27,145 nt of DNA from JBDHUW01 sp039809345 (GCA_039809345.1 JBDHUW010000013.1:1-27145); one strand, 5' to 3'. Positions 18,356-27,145 are shown, counted from the first letter of the stretch. Numbers and translations are program-made. Notes: generated by a model not told the origin, from the sequence alone.

Positions 18356-18985
18356 TTATTTCACTCTCCATTCACCATAACAAATCTTTCTACCCTCATT
18401 CAATGCGAGCTTCTCATAATGCGTTTTGATGCCATGGTGCTTATCAAGCAGCTCACTTGTATGCAAATCCTGCGTGAATGAGATACAGCACCATCATGCC
18501 TCCTCAAACTGCGCCTGTGAGTACTCAAAAAGATCTAAGTCATCGGTTTTTAGCATGATTTTTCACCCTGGCTTTAGAATATCTTTGTACATATCCAAAA
18601 ATCTAGGATGCGTGAGGCGTCTTTTGACGTCACGATCTCTTGGTCTTGGATCTGGATGGATAATTCGGATTTCATCTACGCTATGTGGTGCAAACCAACG
18701 ATCAAGATGATGAATAATTCCACAAACAAAACGCACGTTCTGCAATCATAGCTGATGAGCCCTGTCCAATCATACTCCGATTCTATCTCATTTAGAATCA
18801 ATTCACACGAAGAGATGATCAGGGGAATGAGGTGCCAAGCCAATACAATATTCTCACCTTCCGCACGCCAACTCCAAAACGATATTTTGATAATCAGGAA
18901 AAAGCACATGCTGATTTTGCAATCACTGTACCACTCGTGGATCATTGTTTATACGCTGATATCTATTGAGCTTCTGACGAGGCAT
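18356..18985 (-). CDS. trmB: tRNA (guanine-N7-)-methyltransferase
   Basis: The 209-aa TrmB uses SAM to methylate G46 of tRNA. It has SAM motif I LELACGRGEY (38-46), acidic end GIDSKGDRIG, LQNVRFVCG, and then the family core SVDEIRIIHPDPRPRDRDVKRRLTHPRFLDMYKDILKPGGKIMLKTDD. The C-terminus has the THYEKLALNEGRKI stretch. The core usually reads FPDPWPKxRHxKRRL; here HPDPRPRDRDVKRRL is a mild variant with the Asp-Pro and KRRL parts kept. TGA encodes the Gly of CGRGEY and of LKPGG. It starts 6 bp after the glyA stop, so the two are certainly cotranscribed. Confidence 0.93.
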
Positions 18986-18991
18986 GAAAAT

Positions 18992-20314
18992 TTAGTACCA
19001 TAAAGGATATTTGCTACAAAGGTCTTTGACTTCCTGTTTCAATCAATCTAATACCTCCTGCTTATCGGTATTTTGCAACGCTCTTGATAGGATCGAACCA
19101 ACCTGTTTCACTGCATCAGTTCACAATCACCTCGTCGTGATAGCAGGTGTTCAAAGCCTAATTCCACTAGGATCCATCGCACTACGCTTGTCGAAAGGTA
19201 GGAGATTTTTGTTGACAGAGATTCATATATCTTCCAAAACCCTTTCTGCGATTTTTCATGTGACACCAGATTCAGCTCACTGAAATGTAGTCACATCAAG
19301 CAGTACTATATGATTTTCAGTAGTTCATGTCAGGACATTCCACCCCAGAGCAACAAGTTCATGAGCTAGCACCTTTGCATTCTCTATAATGTTTTTTGCA
19401 TATCAAGCAAAGTCGTCAGACAGTGCTTCCTCAAACGCTACAGCCTTCGCATAAATCACATGTTCATGAGGTCATCACTGCAATCATGGGAAAACACCAC
19501 GGTTAATTTTTTTCTCCAAGTCGCGATCGTCCTTGCGATAATATATCAATGCTCATCTTGGACCACGAAGAGTTTTGTGAGTCGTTGTGGTCACTATATC
19601 AAAATAAGGGAACGGTGATTCCATAGCTCATCATGCTATCAATCACGCTATATGCGCGATATCAGCCATCAAAAGCGGTCTATACCCATGTACTTTCTCT
19701 ACCTGCTGAACAATCTCTATAAATTTTTCTCGCTTGATACTCTTGGGATACGCACTAAATCAAGCAATAATCATAGCCGGCTTATTCTCAAGAGCCTTTT
19801 GTAAAATATCTTCATAGTCGATCTCCAAATCAGTCTCCCTCACGCCGTATCATATAAATCTATAATACATAGATGAAAGATTGAGCTTGTGCCCATGAGA
19901 AAGATGTCATCATGCATTTAAATCCATGGCCAAAACAGTATCTCCCGGCTTCAGTACTCACAGATAAACAGCCACATTCGCAGGAGAGCCGCTCAGAGGT
20001 TGCACGTTTACTCACCAAAGTGCAGATGAAAGGTGTTGTTGTATTGTAGCTCCGTCACTCGGTAGCTGACGAGACGCAAAACCAAACAGCGCCAAGGCCA
20101 AATACTGAGTTGCTCTTTCAAGCGAATCAACAATTTCATTCCCGCCATAATAACGAGCTCAAGGATTACCCTCAGAATATTTATTTGTAAATTGATTAGC
20201 ATACGCCATCATCACATCAGAAGAGACATAGTTTTCTGAAGCAATAAGTTCTAATCAGTCACGTTGACGGTCTTTTTCACATTCTAATATCTTTTCTAAC
20301 TCTCACCTATTCAT
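18992..20314 (-). CDS. glyA: Serine hydroxymethyltransferase
   Basis: The 440-aa PLP enzyme interconverts serine and glycine and charges tetrahydrofolate with a one-carbon unit. Visible landmarks are GLELIASENYVS, NKYSEGNPGARYYGGNE, NVQPLSGSPANVAVY, LNAGGHLSHGHKLN, FSAYPKSIKREKF, MADIAHIAGLIAGG, and the Schiff-base Lys247 in VTTTTHKTLRGPRG. Before NVQPLSGSPAN there is a longer-than-usual segment ending SALWGVNVQP, a form reminiscent of eukaryotic SHMT rather than E. coli GlyA. About twenty-five glycines are TGA, some in pairs (NAGGH, LQGGP). It is first in the glyA-trmB unit and has a sigma70-like promoter close to the ATG. Confidence 0.96.
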
Positions 20315-20328
20315 ACAAAAAAATAATA

Positions 20329-20356
20329 ATTGTAAAAATGCGATGCAATATCACAA
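20329..20356 (-). promoter_or_regulatory. Sigma70-type promoter of glyA
   Basis: On the minus strand TTGTGA (20351-20356) and TACAAT (20329-20334) are separated by 16 bp. The predicted start near 20322 leaves a leader of about 8 nt, too short for a Shine-Dalgarno site. Confidence 0.5.
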
Positions 20357-20415
20357 CTGATAGTATAGTTATCCTTATATAGTTTTCCACACCTAAATTA
20401 TGCTCACTCTTAGGA

Positions 20416-21660
20416 TTACTCATTTGCCGCTATCTCCTTTTCACGAATACACTGCAACAAGTACACACAATAAAAAAACCGCTGTAATTTATTCGTAGAA
20501 CCATCCAATTTTTTATCTAGTTCATCAGCAACCACTTCTCGATATATTTTTTGTACATGTACTCACCTTTCATACTCCGCCTCCAACCTTTTACATACTG
20601 ACCTGAAACAAGATTCTACTACAAGATGAACTCAAGTTGCAAAGTGGAATATTTCATCAATATGCAAATCATCATCAAGTATATGTGCGGGCGAATTATC
20701 ATCCGGAAGTGTATTGGGGATAACTCATCTATAGTAGTGTTCAGCTACATCTAAAAGTGTTCATAAGTCTTTTTCAAAAGAAGGATCCTGACTATATCTT
20801 TCTCGAATATCTTGAATAAAATAAAGACATGTAACATAGGTAACAGTCTTTTTGTCAAATGGATAGATAGGTTCTTCAGGCAACATATAATATTTCAATT
20901 TCGGAGATAGACTTGCATACCTATCCATTACTGCAATATGCAAAGAACTGCTTTCTTTATTATCTATATCTGTTTCTATCTCATAGCAAATCCTATCGAC
21001 ATATGAAATAAATAAATCAAACCCCATGGCTGACTCTTTTCGAAAAACCACGTCAAGGTATTTTTTATAGTAAGTCTCCTGGTGCTGCTCAAAAATGTGA
21101 TGAGATGATACCTTCATCTTTGCAAGTTCATAAATAGAAGAAGCTAAATAGATCTTTTCTATATGTTCCGGGCAGAATTCGTGCAACCTCAAATATCCAT
21201 GTAAATAAAAATAATCTAAAACATACAATGGCAATGAATGTAAAAGCAATCTAACTTCTTCCTGATCCCTTGGCGCCAAGACTTGTTCCGTTTGAGCATC
21301 ATATAAAATTTTATAAACCTTTCTCATATCAACATTAATGTAGTCATGAAGCATAGATCTATCATATCTATACAGCAATTTATTATCTACATTTTGATTT
21401 TCTGGATATGAATCATCTAGAAATAATCTAAGCAAATCTCAATCAATACTCTCTCTAACCACGACATACTTATGTAGTAAATCATCAATACTTACTTTTG
21501 CATCAAGCATAAAATCACAAACATCATATGATTTTGTGGATACTGTTCAATGAGTACCTAGTACGTCTAACACCTGCACAACGTACAGGTAATCACTTCA
21601 CTCTTTGGGTTTCACAGAAGAGATCTCTCAATGGTATAATCTTCAATTTTTTGAGGTCAT
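20416..21660 (-). CDS. Orphan protein of unknown function, 414 aa
   Basis: I do not recognise this protein. It starts MTSKNGRLYHGEISSVKPKEGSDY and has TGA glycines near both ends that hide its true extent under the standard code. After a beta-looking first 90 residues it is strongly helical, rich in Tyr, Leu, His and Glu (LLHSLPLYVLDYFYLHGYLRLHEF is one helix pair). It ends LLQCIREKEIAANE. There is no signal peptide, membrane segment or catalytic motif that I can name. The N-terminal module is loosely like that of the 224-aa protein at 8460. The gene stands alone on the minus strand with an excellent promoter 23 nt upstream and follows mutY by 66 bp. Confidence 0.82.
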
Positions 21661-21689
21661 GCTTATAGTATTACATGTACAGAGAGGAT

Positions 21690-21717
21690 ATTATATCTTT
21701 ACAGTCAAGCAAGTCAA
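21690..21717 (-). promoter_or_regulatory. Sigma70-type promoter of the 414-aa gene
   Basis: On the minus strand TTGACT (21712-21717) and consensus TATAAT (21690-21695) are 16 bp apart. The predicted start near 21683 supports the ATG at 21660. Confidence 0.65.
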
Positions 21718-21726
21718 TGGTCAAAA

Positions 21727-22533
21727 CTATGGCAAAATACAAATTCTTCATCACTGTACAGCAACCAATCCATCAGATTGGAGTTTTTGTAGAATCACCT
21801 CGCAATTCTTTTCTGGCCAACGCTCTATAACATCCTGTTTTGTCAGCTTTATTCAGGACGTAATCTGTTTTATAATCCACCCTCTTACTTCTCTATCTGA
21901 TCACTTGAAGGTAGACTGTTTTGCAGATTGAATTCATGTTGCTCTACTGTTCAAAACCTGGGAACCATAGTCCATTAAGGCATTGTGCCAATCACGAGAC
22001 TTTCACTGTGGGACCAATGACAATGCCAACTCTTGCAACTCAAAAAGTGGTGTGTCGTGAGAAAGTTGAAATGTATGAATGAGCACTCTTTTAATATTTA
22101 TATCCATCACTGACACTTCTTGATTATATGCAAAAGCTAAAACTGCATTTGCCGTATACTCTCAAACTCATGGAAGGGAGCGGAGATTCACATAGTCAGA
22201 CATTACATCAGAGACTGGTATTGTGCTGGCAGCAATTATTTTACATGCCTCGTGTAGATTTATCGCTCTACGGTTGAATCACAATCCAGACCACTCACGA
22301 AGCACATCAGCACGATGCGCATTTGCCAAATCATATACGGTTGGCCACAACTCCATCCAACGCACAAACTTTTGAATCACCCTAGGGACTTGGGTTTGTT
22401 GCAACATAACCTCAGAAACAAGTATCTTATATGGATCTGTAGTTTCTCTCCATGGTAAATCTCTCTTGTTAGCACTATATCGCTCAAGAACTAATTGTTG
22501 AAAGTGGTTTTTCTCAGATAATAAAATGTCCAT
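21727..22533 (-). CDS. mutY: A/G-specific adenine glycosylase lacking the Fe-S cluster cysteines
   Basis: The 268-aa MutY-type glycosylase removes adenine paired with 8-oxoguanine. It starts MDILLSEKNHFQQLVLERYSANKRDLPWRE. The family core DPYKILVSEVMLQQTQVPRVIQKF holds catalytic Glu41. The W.GLGFNRRA segment, helix-hairpin-helix LPGVGEYTANAVLAFA (120-135) and catalytic Asp144 in SVMDINIKRVL follow. Just after MDYGSQV the usual Cys-x6-Cys-x2-Cys-x5-Cys loop for a 4Fe-4S cluster is absent, replaced by LNSRATGIQSAKQSTFKGSD. A shortened C-terminal part (REVRGWIIKQI..., ending GGRICILP) corresponds to the start of the MutY C-terminal region; the full NUDIX-like oxoG-recognition domain is missing. 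Conserved glycines of the HhH are TGA. Confidence 0.9.
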
Positions 22534-22579
22534 ATCATACTTGTAATGATACGGACATTATTTTCCAATTAAAGTTTTC

Positions 22580-23119
22580 TTATTTACTAATCACCGCCTC
22601 AATAGCCGCAAAGTTTCATTCATCAGCAGAATTTACAATGATTGTAATTTCATTTCCTACGTTTCATTTGAAAAATGTCACAGCAGCTTGATTGAGTGAG
22701 TATGTTTTATTCTCCTCAGTGAGTGCTATAAATTTCCCTTCTTCTGTTTTGGTCAATTTGGCCTTCAAGAATTTTCTTGGTGCAGGGCCAATCACCTTAT
22801 ATATCAATTTACCATCCTCCATGATTCTCAATTTGAGCATATCACCAGGGATAAGTTTCGTTTTAGACGCATAATTCATAGGCACGGGGTAGATCTTAGT
22901 ATCATTCCCTTTCATGAAAGTTCCATCAAATTTCCCTTCTACTACCTGCATTCCATCTTCTTCAATGTTAACTGCAGCTGAGGCGTTCTGGACATTTTCA
23001 TAAGGAGAAACTCAATCTCCAAAAAGTTTTTGTACCAATGCTTTCGCTTTGATTACATCATTTTCTAGCTTATTGAGAAGGTGAAGCAAAGATACCAATG
23101 ATTCGTTTTGTTGTGTCAT
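22580..23119 (-). CDS. Conserved CPR-type protein of unknown function, 179 aa
   Basis: The protein begins MTQQNESLVSLLHLLNKLENDVIKAKALVQKLFG, a helical N-terminus. A beta-rich core follows with the run EGKFDGTFMKGNDTKIYPVPMNYASKTKLIPGDMLKLRI, then GPAPRKFLKAKL. I recall this core (EGxFDG...G..GK.YPVP.NYASKSKLV.GD.LKL) from hypothetical proteins widespread in CPR genomes; its function is not known to me. The compact barrel with many Lys suggests nucleic-acid or ribosome contact, which is inference. It has three TGA glycines. It is the first gene of the minus-strand group with mutY and has a strong promoter. Confidence 0.82.
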
Positions 23120-23160
23120 TTTTGTTTTTGTTTTTTAGGGTAATAAATTTCTTTACAACT

Positions 23161-23189
23161 AGTATAGTGATTCGCTATCATATTTGCAA
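23161..23189 (-). promoter_or_regulatory. Sigma70-type promoter of the 179-aa gene
   Basis: On the minus strand TTGCAA (23184-23189) and TATACT (23161-23166) are 17 bp apart. The predicted leader is about 35 nt. Confidence 0.6.
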
Positions 23190-23210
23190 AAAAAAGAAGA
23201 GTTTTTTTGC
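23186..23210. repeat. A-tract inverted repeat in the divergent intergenic region
   Basis: GCAAAAAAA (23186-23194) and TTTTTTTGC (23202-23210) form a perfect 9-bp inverted repeat with a 7-base loop. It overlaps the -35 hexamer of the 179-aa gene and lies 60 bp before the coiled-coil gene. It could be an operator, a curved A-tract or a weak bidirectional terminator. Confidence 0.5.
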
Positions 23211-23269
23211 TTGCATTAGTACACATCATCCATATTGTTGCTGTAGCTTTGTATTTGTTCATTTCAACC

Positions 23270-23689
23270 ATGCTACCTACTATCATACTTTCTGTGTTAT
23301 TATGAGTACTTATCGGATATTTAGTTTTCTATTTCAGATATGGAAATAAGCATTTTGTCGATGAGCTGAGAAACAATCTCAACAATACTCGCAATGATTT
23401 AGAAAAAGCTCGTGCTGACGCTGCAGAGTTTGAACAACAAAACATTATACTCAGAAATAAGGTTACAGATCTTTTAGCCAAAAATGATGATCTCTCAAAA
23501 ATTGTATGAGAACTCAGTAGAGCATACTATCGCATCAAACTCGCTGCTGAAAAGGTAGACGAGCTCCACTCTCTTCTCAAAATCGATGATAAACAACTCG
23601 AAGAAAAGATGCAATCAACCATTTGAGACAAACTTTTTGAAAAGATTACACAAGAAAAAAAGAACGATAGCAGTGGGAAGAAACGATAA
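23270..23689 (+). CDS. Membrane-anchored coiled-coil protein, 139 aa
   Basis: Residues 2-22 (LPTIILSVLLGVLIGYLVFYF) form one membrane segment. The remainder is a long charged helix with heptad-like spacing (ELRNNLNNTRNDLEKARADAAEFEQQNIILRNKVTDLLAKNDDL) followed by a Lys-rich tail. The architecture resembles short RmuC-, ZapG- or division-associated coiled-coil proteins, but no family-specific motif is visible. Three TGA glycines occur, one inside the membrane segment. It is the first gene of the plus-strand group; the methyltransferase starts 38 bp after its stop. Confidence 0.75.
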
Positions 23690-23727
23690 TCTCTTCGTTC
23701 GGCTTCACTTTCAACACAATTCTCCTC

Positions 23728-24342
23728 ATGTCTTACAACAAATCGAAAATACCAGTTTATGATCCTAAAACAGGATACAACAAAGCTGCTAAAATATACA
23801 AAACATTTCACAAATGACTTGCGAGCTATGATAAATGACTCTATCAAAGATTTCTTCCTAGAGATATAGCAAACAAGATCATCTTGGATATTTGATCAGG
23901 CGATGCAAGAATGCATAGTTATTTTGCAGATAAGCGCATTCAAAAATATATAGGGTTTGATTGTGCAGAATTGTTGCTCAAGCGCGCACCTTCTCGTGTA
24001 GAAAAAATTGTGTGAGACATAGAAGAAATATGGCCTTTTGACGACTCTTCTATCGATATTGCACTAGCTTTTTTTGTCTTGGTACACGTTCGCGATATGC
24101 ACCATTTTTTAGAAGAAGCCAAAAGAGTGCTGACAGACTGAGGCAATCTGATCATGCTTCACAACTTCCAAAGACGCGAATACGTATATGAAATGCCAAA
24201 TGACACATTCAAAATACAAGATTTCCATTGGAAGTGCGAAGAAATTGAGGAGATTGCACATGAAGTATGATTTAGTATTGAGAAGATTTTATTACAAGAA
24301 AAGTGAGCTGACATTTGAATGCTGTACAACTGCAAAAAATAA
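23728..24342 (+). CDS. Class I SAM-dependent methyltransferase
   Basis: The 204-aa Rossmann-type methyltransferase begins MSYNKSKIPVYDPKTGYNKAA. Motif I is KIILDIGSGDARMHSYF (its first Gly is TGA). The acidic end of strand 2 is YIGFDCAE. Motif II is FDDSSIDIALAFFVLVHV, followed by HHFLEEAKRVLTDGGNLIMLHNF, which is the usual post-motif helix and strand. The layout is that of the Methyltransf_11 group, acting on small molecules or lipids; substrate unknown. It lies 38 bp downstream of the coiled-coil gene and 68 bp upstream of the sigma factor. Confidence 0.88.
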
Positions 24343-24410
24343 ATCATCAACTGCTATTGAAAACTTATATATTTCCTATAGCATTCTAGCACCTAGATCT
24401 CAAATACAAC

Positions 24411-24983
24411 ATGAAAGAATACAATTCACAGTTTATACAGAACTTAAAAAGACAAGATGCGGATGCATTTTGAATAGTATACAACGACCTTGTAGACCAA
24501 TTTTACCGTTATATAAAAGGCCACTACAGCCTCGATGAAAACACCATACAGGATCTACTAAGCGAAGTGTTTGTAAAGATCTGGCAGAATGTTGGAAAGA
24601 TTGATGAGCAGTCTTCACTGTCAGGATTTTTACGAACGATTATGAGAAATCATGTAAAAGACTATTTCAAACGCAATGACGACATACCATTTGCAACCTT
24701 TTCATCGTATGATGATGAAAATGGTGACACTGCATGGGAAGATGGATTATCAAATGATCAAAATGTTTTATGAGAAGTAAATAGAGATTACACATTTGAG
24801 CAAATACAAGAAGCTATGAGTAGCTTAGATGAATCATTTAAACAAATCATCCATCTAAAATACATAGAAGAATATTCTTATGAAGAAATTGCATATGCAA
24901 CAGGGCTATCACAAGACGCAGTCAGACAAAGGATATCAAGAGGAATAAAAAGGCTACAAGAGATGCTTTCTCACCTAAAATAA
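24411..24983 (+). CDS. Sigma-70 family RNA polymerase sigma factor, ECF type
   Basis: The 190-aa protein has region 2 (DAFGIVYNDLVDQFYRYIKGHYSLDENTIQDLLSEVFVKIWQNV, then SLSGFLRTIMRNHVKDYFKR) and region 4 (LDESFKQIIHLKYIEEYSYEEIAYATGLSQDAVRQRISRGIKRLQEML). A short acidic linker (SSYDDENGDTAWEDG) separates them, and regions 1 and 3 are absent, as in extracytoplasmic-function sigma factors. Region 4 would read the -35 element. Two TGA glycines are present, one at residue 21 and one in the linker. No anti-sigma factor gene is adjacent: upstream is a methyltransferase, downstream is HU with its own promoter. Confidence 0.9.
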
Positions 24984-25116
24984 AGCACATATTATACATC
25001 TTTAAGAAATATGTCAATCCAAAAAAAGCAGTTCTCACCTCAATCAATCATTAAAACAGCAACAGTAAGCCATTTCAAAGCATGCGCCACAAATGGCATC
25101 TCTTGATAAAATCGAC

Positions 25117-25144
25117 TTGCAAATGCCTTTCTTACGCCTATATT
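25117..25144 (+). promoter_or_regulatory. Sigma70-type promoter of the HU gene
   Basis: TTGCAA (25117-25122) and TATATT (25139-25144) are separated by 16 bp. It lies downstream of an in-frame ATG at 25093, so the HU start at 25180 is the right one, with a leader of about 30 nt. Confidence 0.55.
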
Positions 25145-25179
25145 GTGAGGGCATTTATTTCTTTACTCATGAGTACACT

Positions 25180-25455
25180 ATGACAAAAACTCAACTTATC
25201 GCTCACCTTGCTAGCAAACTTGGTGTGTCAAAAAGACTAGCTAACGATGCTATCAACGTATTAGTAGATGGAATCATCGCTAATGTAAAAAAGGGTGGTG
25301 AAGTAAGAATCCAAGGTTTCGGTACATTCAAAAGTTCTAAAAGAGCTGCTAGAATGTGAGTAAACCCAAGAGATCCATCTAAGAAGATCAAAATCCCTGC
25401 AATGAAAGTTGTTTCATTCAAGGCTGGTTCTGATTTCAAAAAGGCTGTTAGATAA
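25180..25455 (+). CDS. HU-family nucleoid DNA-binding protein
   Basis: The 91-aa protein has the standard HU/IHF length and layout: MTKTQLIAHLASKLGVSKRLANDAINVLVDGIIANVKKG, then the saddle and arm GGEVRIQGFGTFKSSKRAARMGVNPRDPSKKIKIPAMKVVSFKAGSDFKKAVR. The Arg-Asn-Pro arm of canonical HU (GRNP) is GVNPRDP here, and its Gly is a TGA codon. It binds and bends DNA as a dimer and helps compact the nucleoid. Most glycines are GGT or GGC, unlike its neighbours, which suggests codon selection for high expression. It is monocistronic, with its own promoter and a strong terminator. Confidence 0.96.
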
Positions 25456-25477
25456 TATATCTTATATATCGCCTTCT

Positions 25478-25508
25478 AAAAGACTCTCCTTTTATTGGGG
25501 AGTTTTTT
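25478..25508 (+). terminator. Intrinsic terminator after HU
   Basis: ACTCTCC (25483-25489) pairs with GGGGAGT (25497-25503) with one G-U. The stem is extended by an A-run pairing with the following T-run, and six Ts end the structure. It is the clearest terminator in the window. Confidence 0.85.
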
Positions 25509-25583
25509 AGTTCATGAAATATTGTATATATAGGTGAAAAAAATATAGTGAGTGTATTTATCCTATGTTCATTGGCCAAGCAC

Positions 25584-26894
25584 ATGAAAGAACTTATCAA
25601 AAAAGTACTACTGTATAACCACCGAAAAGGACTTTTTTATGATTCAATTATCAATCAACGACGAAAAAAAACGTATGCGAAAACCATGCGTCTCATATAT
25701 GAGAATCCCGCAAAAGATATGTTTGTAATTTGAGTGACATGAACAGATGGGAAAACTACAACCTGCAATCTCATTCACCATGTGATAAACAAAAACCTAG
25801 GCAAAACCGCTCTCATTACGACTGCCGTGATTAAATTTTGAGATGAAGTGCTAGCAAATGAGCACAAAATGACGTCTCTTGATCCTAAAGAACTTTGGAA
25901 AATAATACAAATTGCAAAGGAGGTTTGATGCACATATCTCGTCTTAGAGGTAGCATCTCATGGTCTTCATCAGCATAGATTTGAATGAGTAGATTTTGAT
26001 ATGGCGGTACTGACCAATATCACCCCTGAGCACCTAGATTACCACAAAACATTTGAAAATTATGTGAATACCAAAAAGGAATTATTTTTGAAGGTAATGA
26101 GAAATAAGAAATCAAACAAAATAGCTATATTGCCAAAAGATGATGAAAGCTGAAGAAGATGGATTGATGAACTAACATACGATAAAATGATAAGCTACAG
26201 CATCACTACTTCATCTATGGTAAAGGCTGAAAATATAGACATTCAATACAATCGTACGAAGTTTTCTTTCAACTTCCTCTCAAAAGAAACAAGTATTGAT
26301 ATCTGATTACCTGGAATATACAATGTATACAATACGCTCGCCGCGATTTCTGCCTGACTTGTACTAGGAATCGAGCAAGAAAAAATAGCTGAATCATTGA
26401 AAAGTTTCGAGTGAGTAGTGGGGCGTATGGAGCCAATACAGCACAATGGCGTAAGCTATTTCGTCGACTTTGCACATACACCAAATGCACTCAAAGCAGC
26501 ACTCATCTACATCAAAGAAATTAAATGAGACCATAAGACCATAGTTGTATTCTGAGCACCTTGAAACAGGGACAAATACAAAAGGCCAGAGATGGGGAGA
26601 ATCGCAAGTCAGCTAGCAGATATTGTGATAGTAACTGATGACGACCCAGATACAGAGCCTCGTTTGCGCATCATACAAGAAGTTGCATGATGAATCTCTA
26701 GAGAACTCTGAGATGACTATATGATAGTACCAGAAAGAGAGTATGCCATCAGACTAGCAACTGAAATCAGTAAACCCTGAGACATCGTGCTACTTGCATG
26801 AAAATGACATGAACACGTACAACTTACAAACTTCGGGAAAAGACCTCGAAGTGACAAGGCAGTACTAGAAAATATATTATGAATTACAGAATAA
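25584..26894 (+). CDS. murE: UDP-N-acetylmuramyl-tripeptide synthetase-type Mur ligase
   Basis: The 436-aa protein adds the third residue of the peptidoglycan stem peptide with ATP. It has P-loop VIGVTGTDGKTTT (48-60, two TGA glycines), YLVLEVASHGLHQHRFEGVDFDMAVLTNITPEHLDYHKTFENY, GLPGIYNVYNTLAAIS, GVVGRMEPI, YFVDFAHTPNALKAAL, VVFGAPGNRDKYKRPEMG and LLAGKGHEHVQ. The N-terminal UDP-binding domain is much shorter than in E. coli MurE, so the P-loop starts near residue 50 rather than 110; I recall this form from CPR genomes. The specificity motif that reads DNPR in diaminopimelate enzymes is DDPD here. ATG 25584 was preferred to GTG 25548. Confidence 0.92.
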
Positions 26895-26896
26895 GC

Positions 26897-27145
26897 ATGG
26901 TGATCAAAAAAATAGAATCATTTCTTTTTTCAGATACTCGTTTCTCTTCCAATCAAGAAGATATAATCAGCATAGATCAATATAATCCATCAATAAATGA
27001 TGCTAAATTTACGAACCGAAAAAAAACAGCACAAACATGAAAGCAAATGATCAACAACTATCAAAATCAAGAAACTATAATTAGAATGTGCATCAAGGTC
27101 TCTTCTGTCAATCGAAGTATTGGCATCGATCAATCGTACCACAAA
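26897..27145 (+). CDS. Partial protein of unknown function, cut by the window end
   Basis: An open frame begins 2 bp after the murE stop with ATG GTG ATC and runs 83 codons to the window edge: MVIKKIESFLFSDTRFSSNQ and onward, with one TGA Gly. The composition (Asn-, Ser-, Ile-rich) is ordinary for this genome. No motif is recognisable in the fragment. The tight spacing to murE supports it as a real downstream gene. Confidence 0.55.

Noticed and set aside
25011..25109. 32-codon ORF (MSIQKKQFSPQ...) between the sigma factor and HU
   Set aside because: No homology that I recognise and no start signal. Its 3' end lies just before the HU promoter; an ORF of this length is expected by chance when TGA is not a stop.
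25093..25179. Upstream in-frame ATG that would extend HU by 29 residues
   Set aside because: The extension is not HU-like and the likely HU promoter lies inside it; MTKTQLI at 25180 is the standard HU start.

Overview
The window reads coherently only if UGA is translated as glycine (genetic code 25). With the standard code nearly every gene breaks at TGA. With TGA as Gly, full-length proteins appear, and the TGA codons fall on invariant glycines: the Walker A and signature glycines of ABC ATPases, the MurE P-loop, and the SHMT, MurA and cyclophilin motifs. All 29 reading frames whose ends are visible stop at TAA (20) or TAG (9), none at TGA. Together with AT-rich, densely packed genes, this points to a Candidate Phyla Radiation bacterium of the Gracilibacteria/Absconditabacteria (BD1-5/SR1) group. 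All coordinates below use code 25.

Layout. (i) 1-1916, plus strand: a degraded accessory patch, with the 3' part of a probable restriction-modification methylase and a frameshifted BRO-family gene. (ii) 1951-3610, plus: SGNH hydrolase, VF530-family protein, short-chain dehydrogenase. (iii) 3622-5544, minus: a 640-aa orphan protein with its own strong promoter. (iv) 5678-10540, plus: DUF2461 protein, ABC-F ATPase, cyclophilin, 224-aa orphan, secreted GH26-like glycosidase. (v) 10527-13968, minus: winged-helix protein, unknown protein, murA, murB. (vi) 14026-14670, plus: SanA/DUF218 membrane protein. (vii) 14662-20314, minus: glyA, trmB, a second ABC-F, a DUF2087 protein and an ABC exporter. 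(viii) 20416-23119, minus: a 179-aa conserved protein, mutY and a 414-aa orphan. (ix) 23270-27145, plus: membrane-anchored coiled-coil protein, SAM methyltransferase, ECF-type sigma factor, HU, murE and a gene cut by the window end.

Functionally the window holds cell-wall precursor synthesis (murA, murB, murE), one-carbon and tRNA metabolism (glyA, trmB), repair of oxidised DNA (mutY), a nucleoid protein, and translation factors of the ABC-F type. The most notable non-coding structure is the 160-bp leader of the second ABC-F gene. It has a 30-bp element, repeated once more after the gene, then two tiny ORFs and two hairpins that can be replaced by a competing helix, the architecture expected of ribosome-mediated attenuation.

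No intergenic stretch exceeds 200 bp. I saw no rRNA, tRNA, CRISPR array or insertion sequence.
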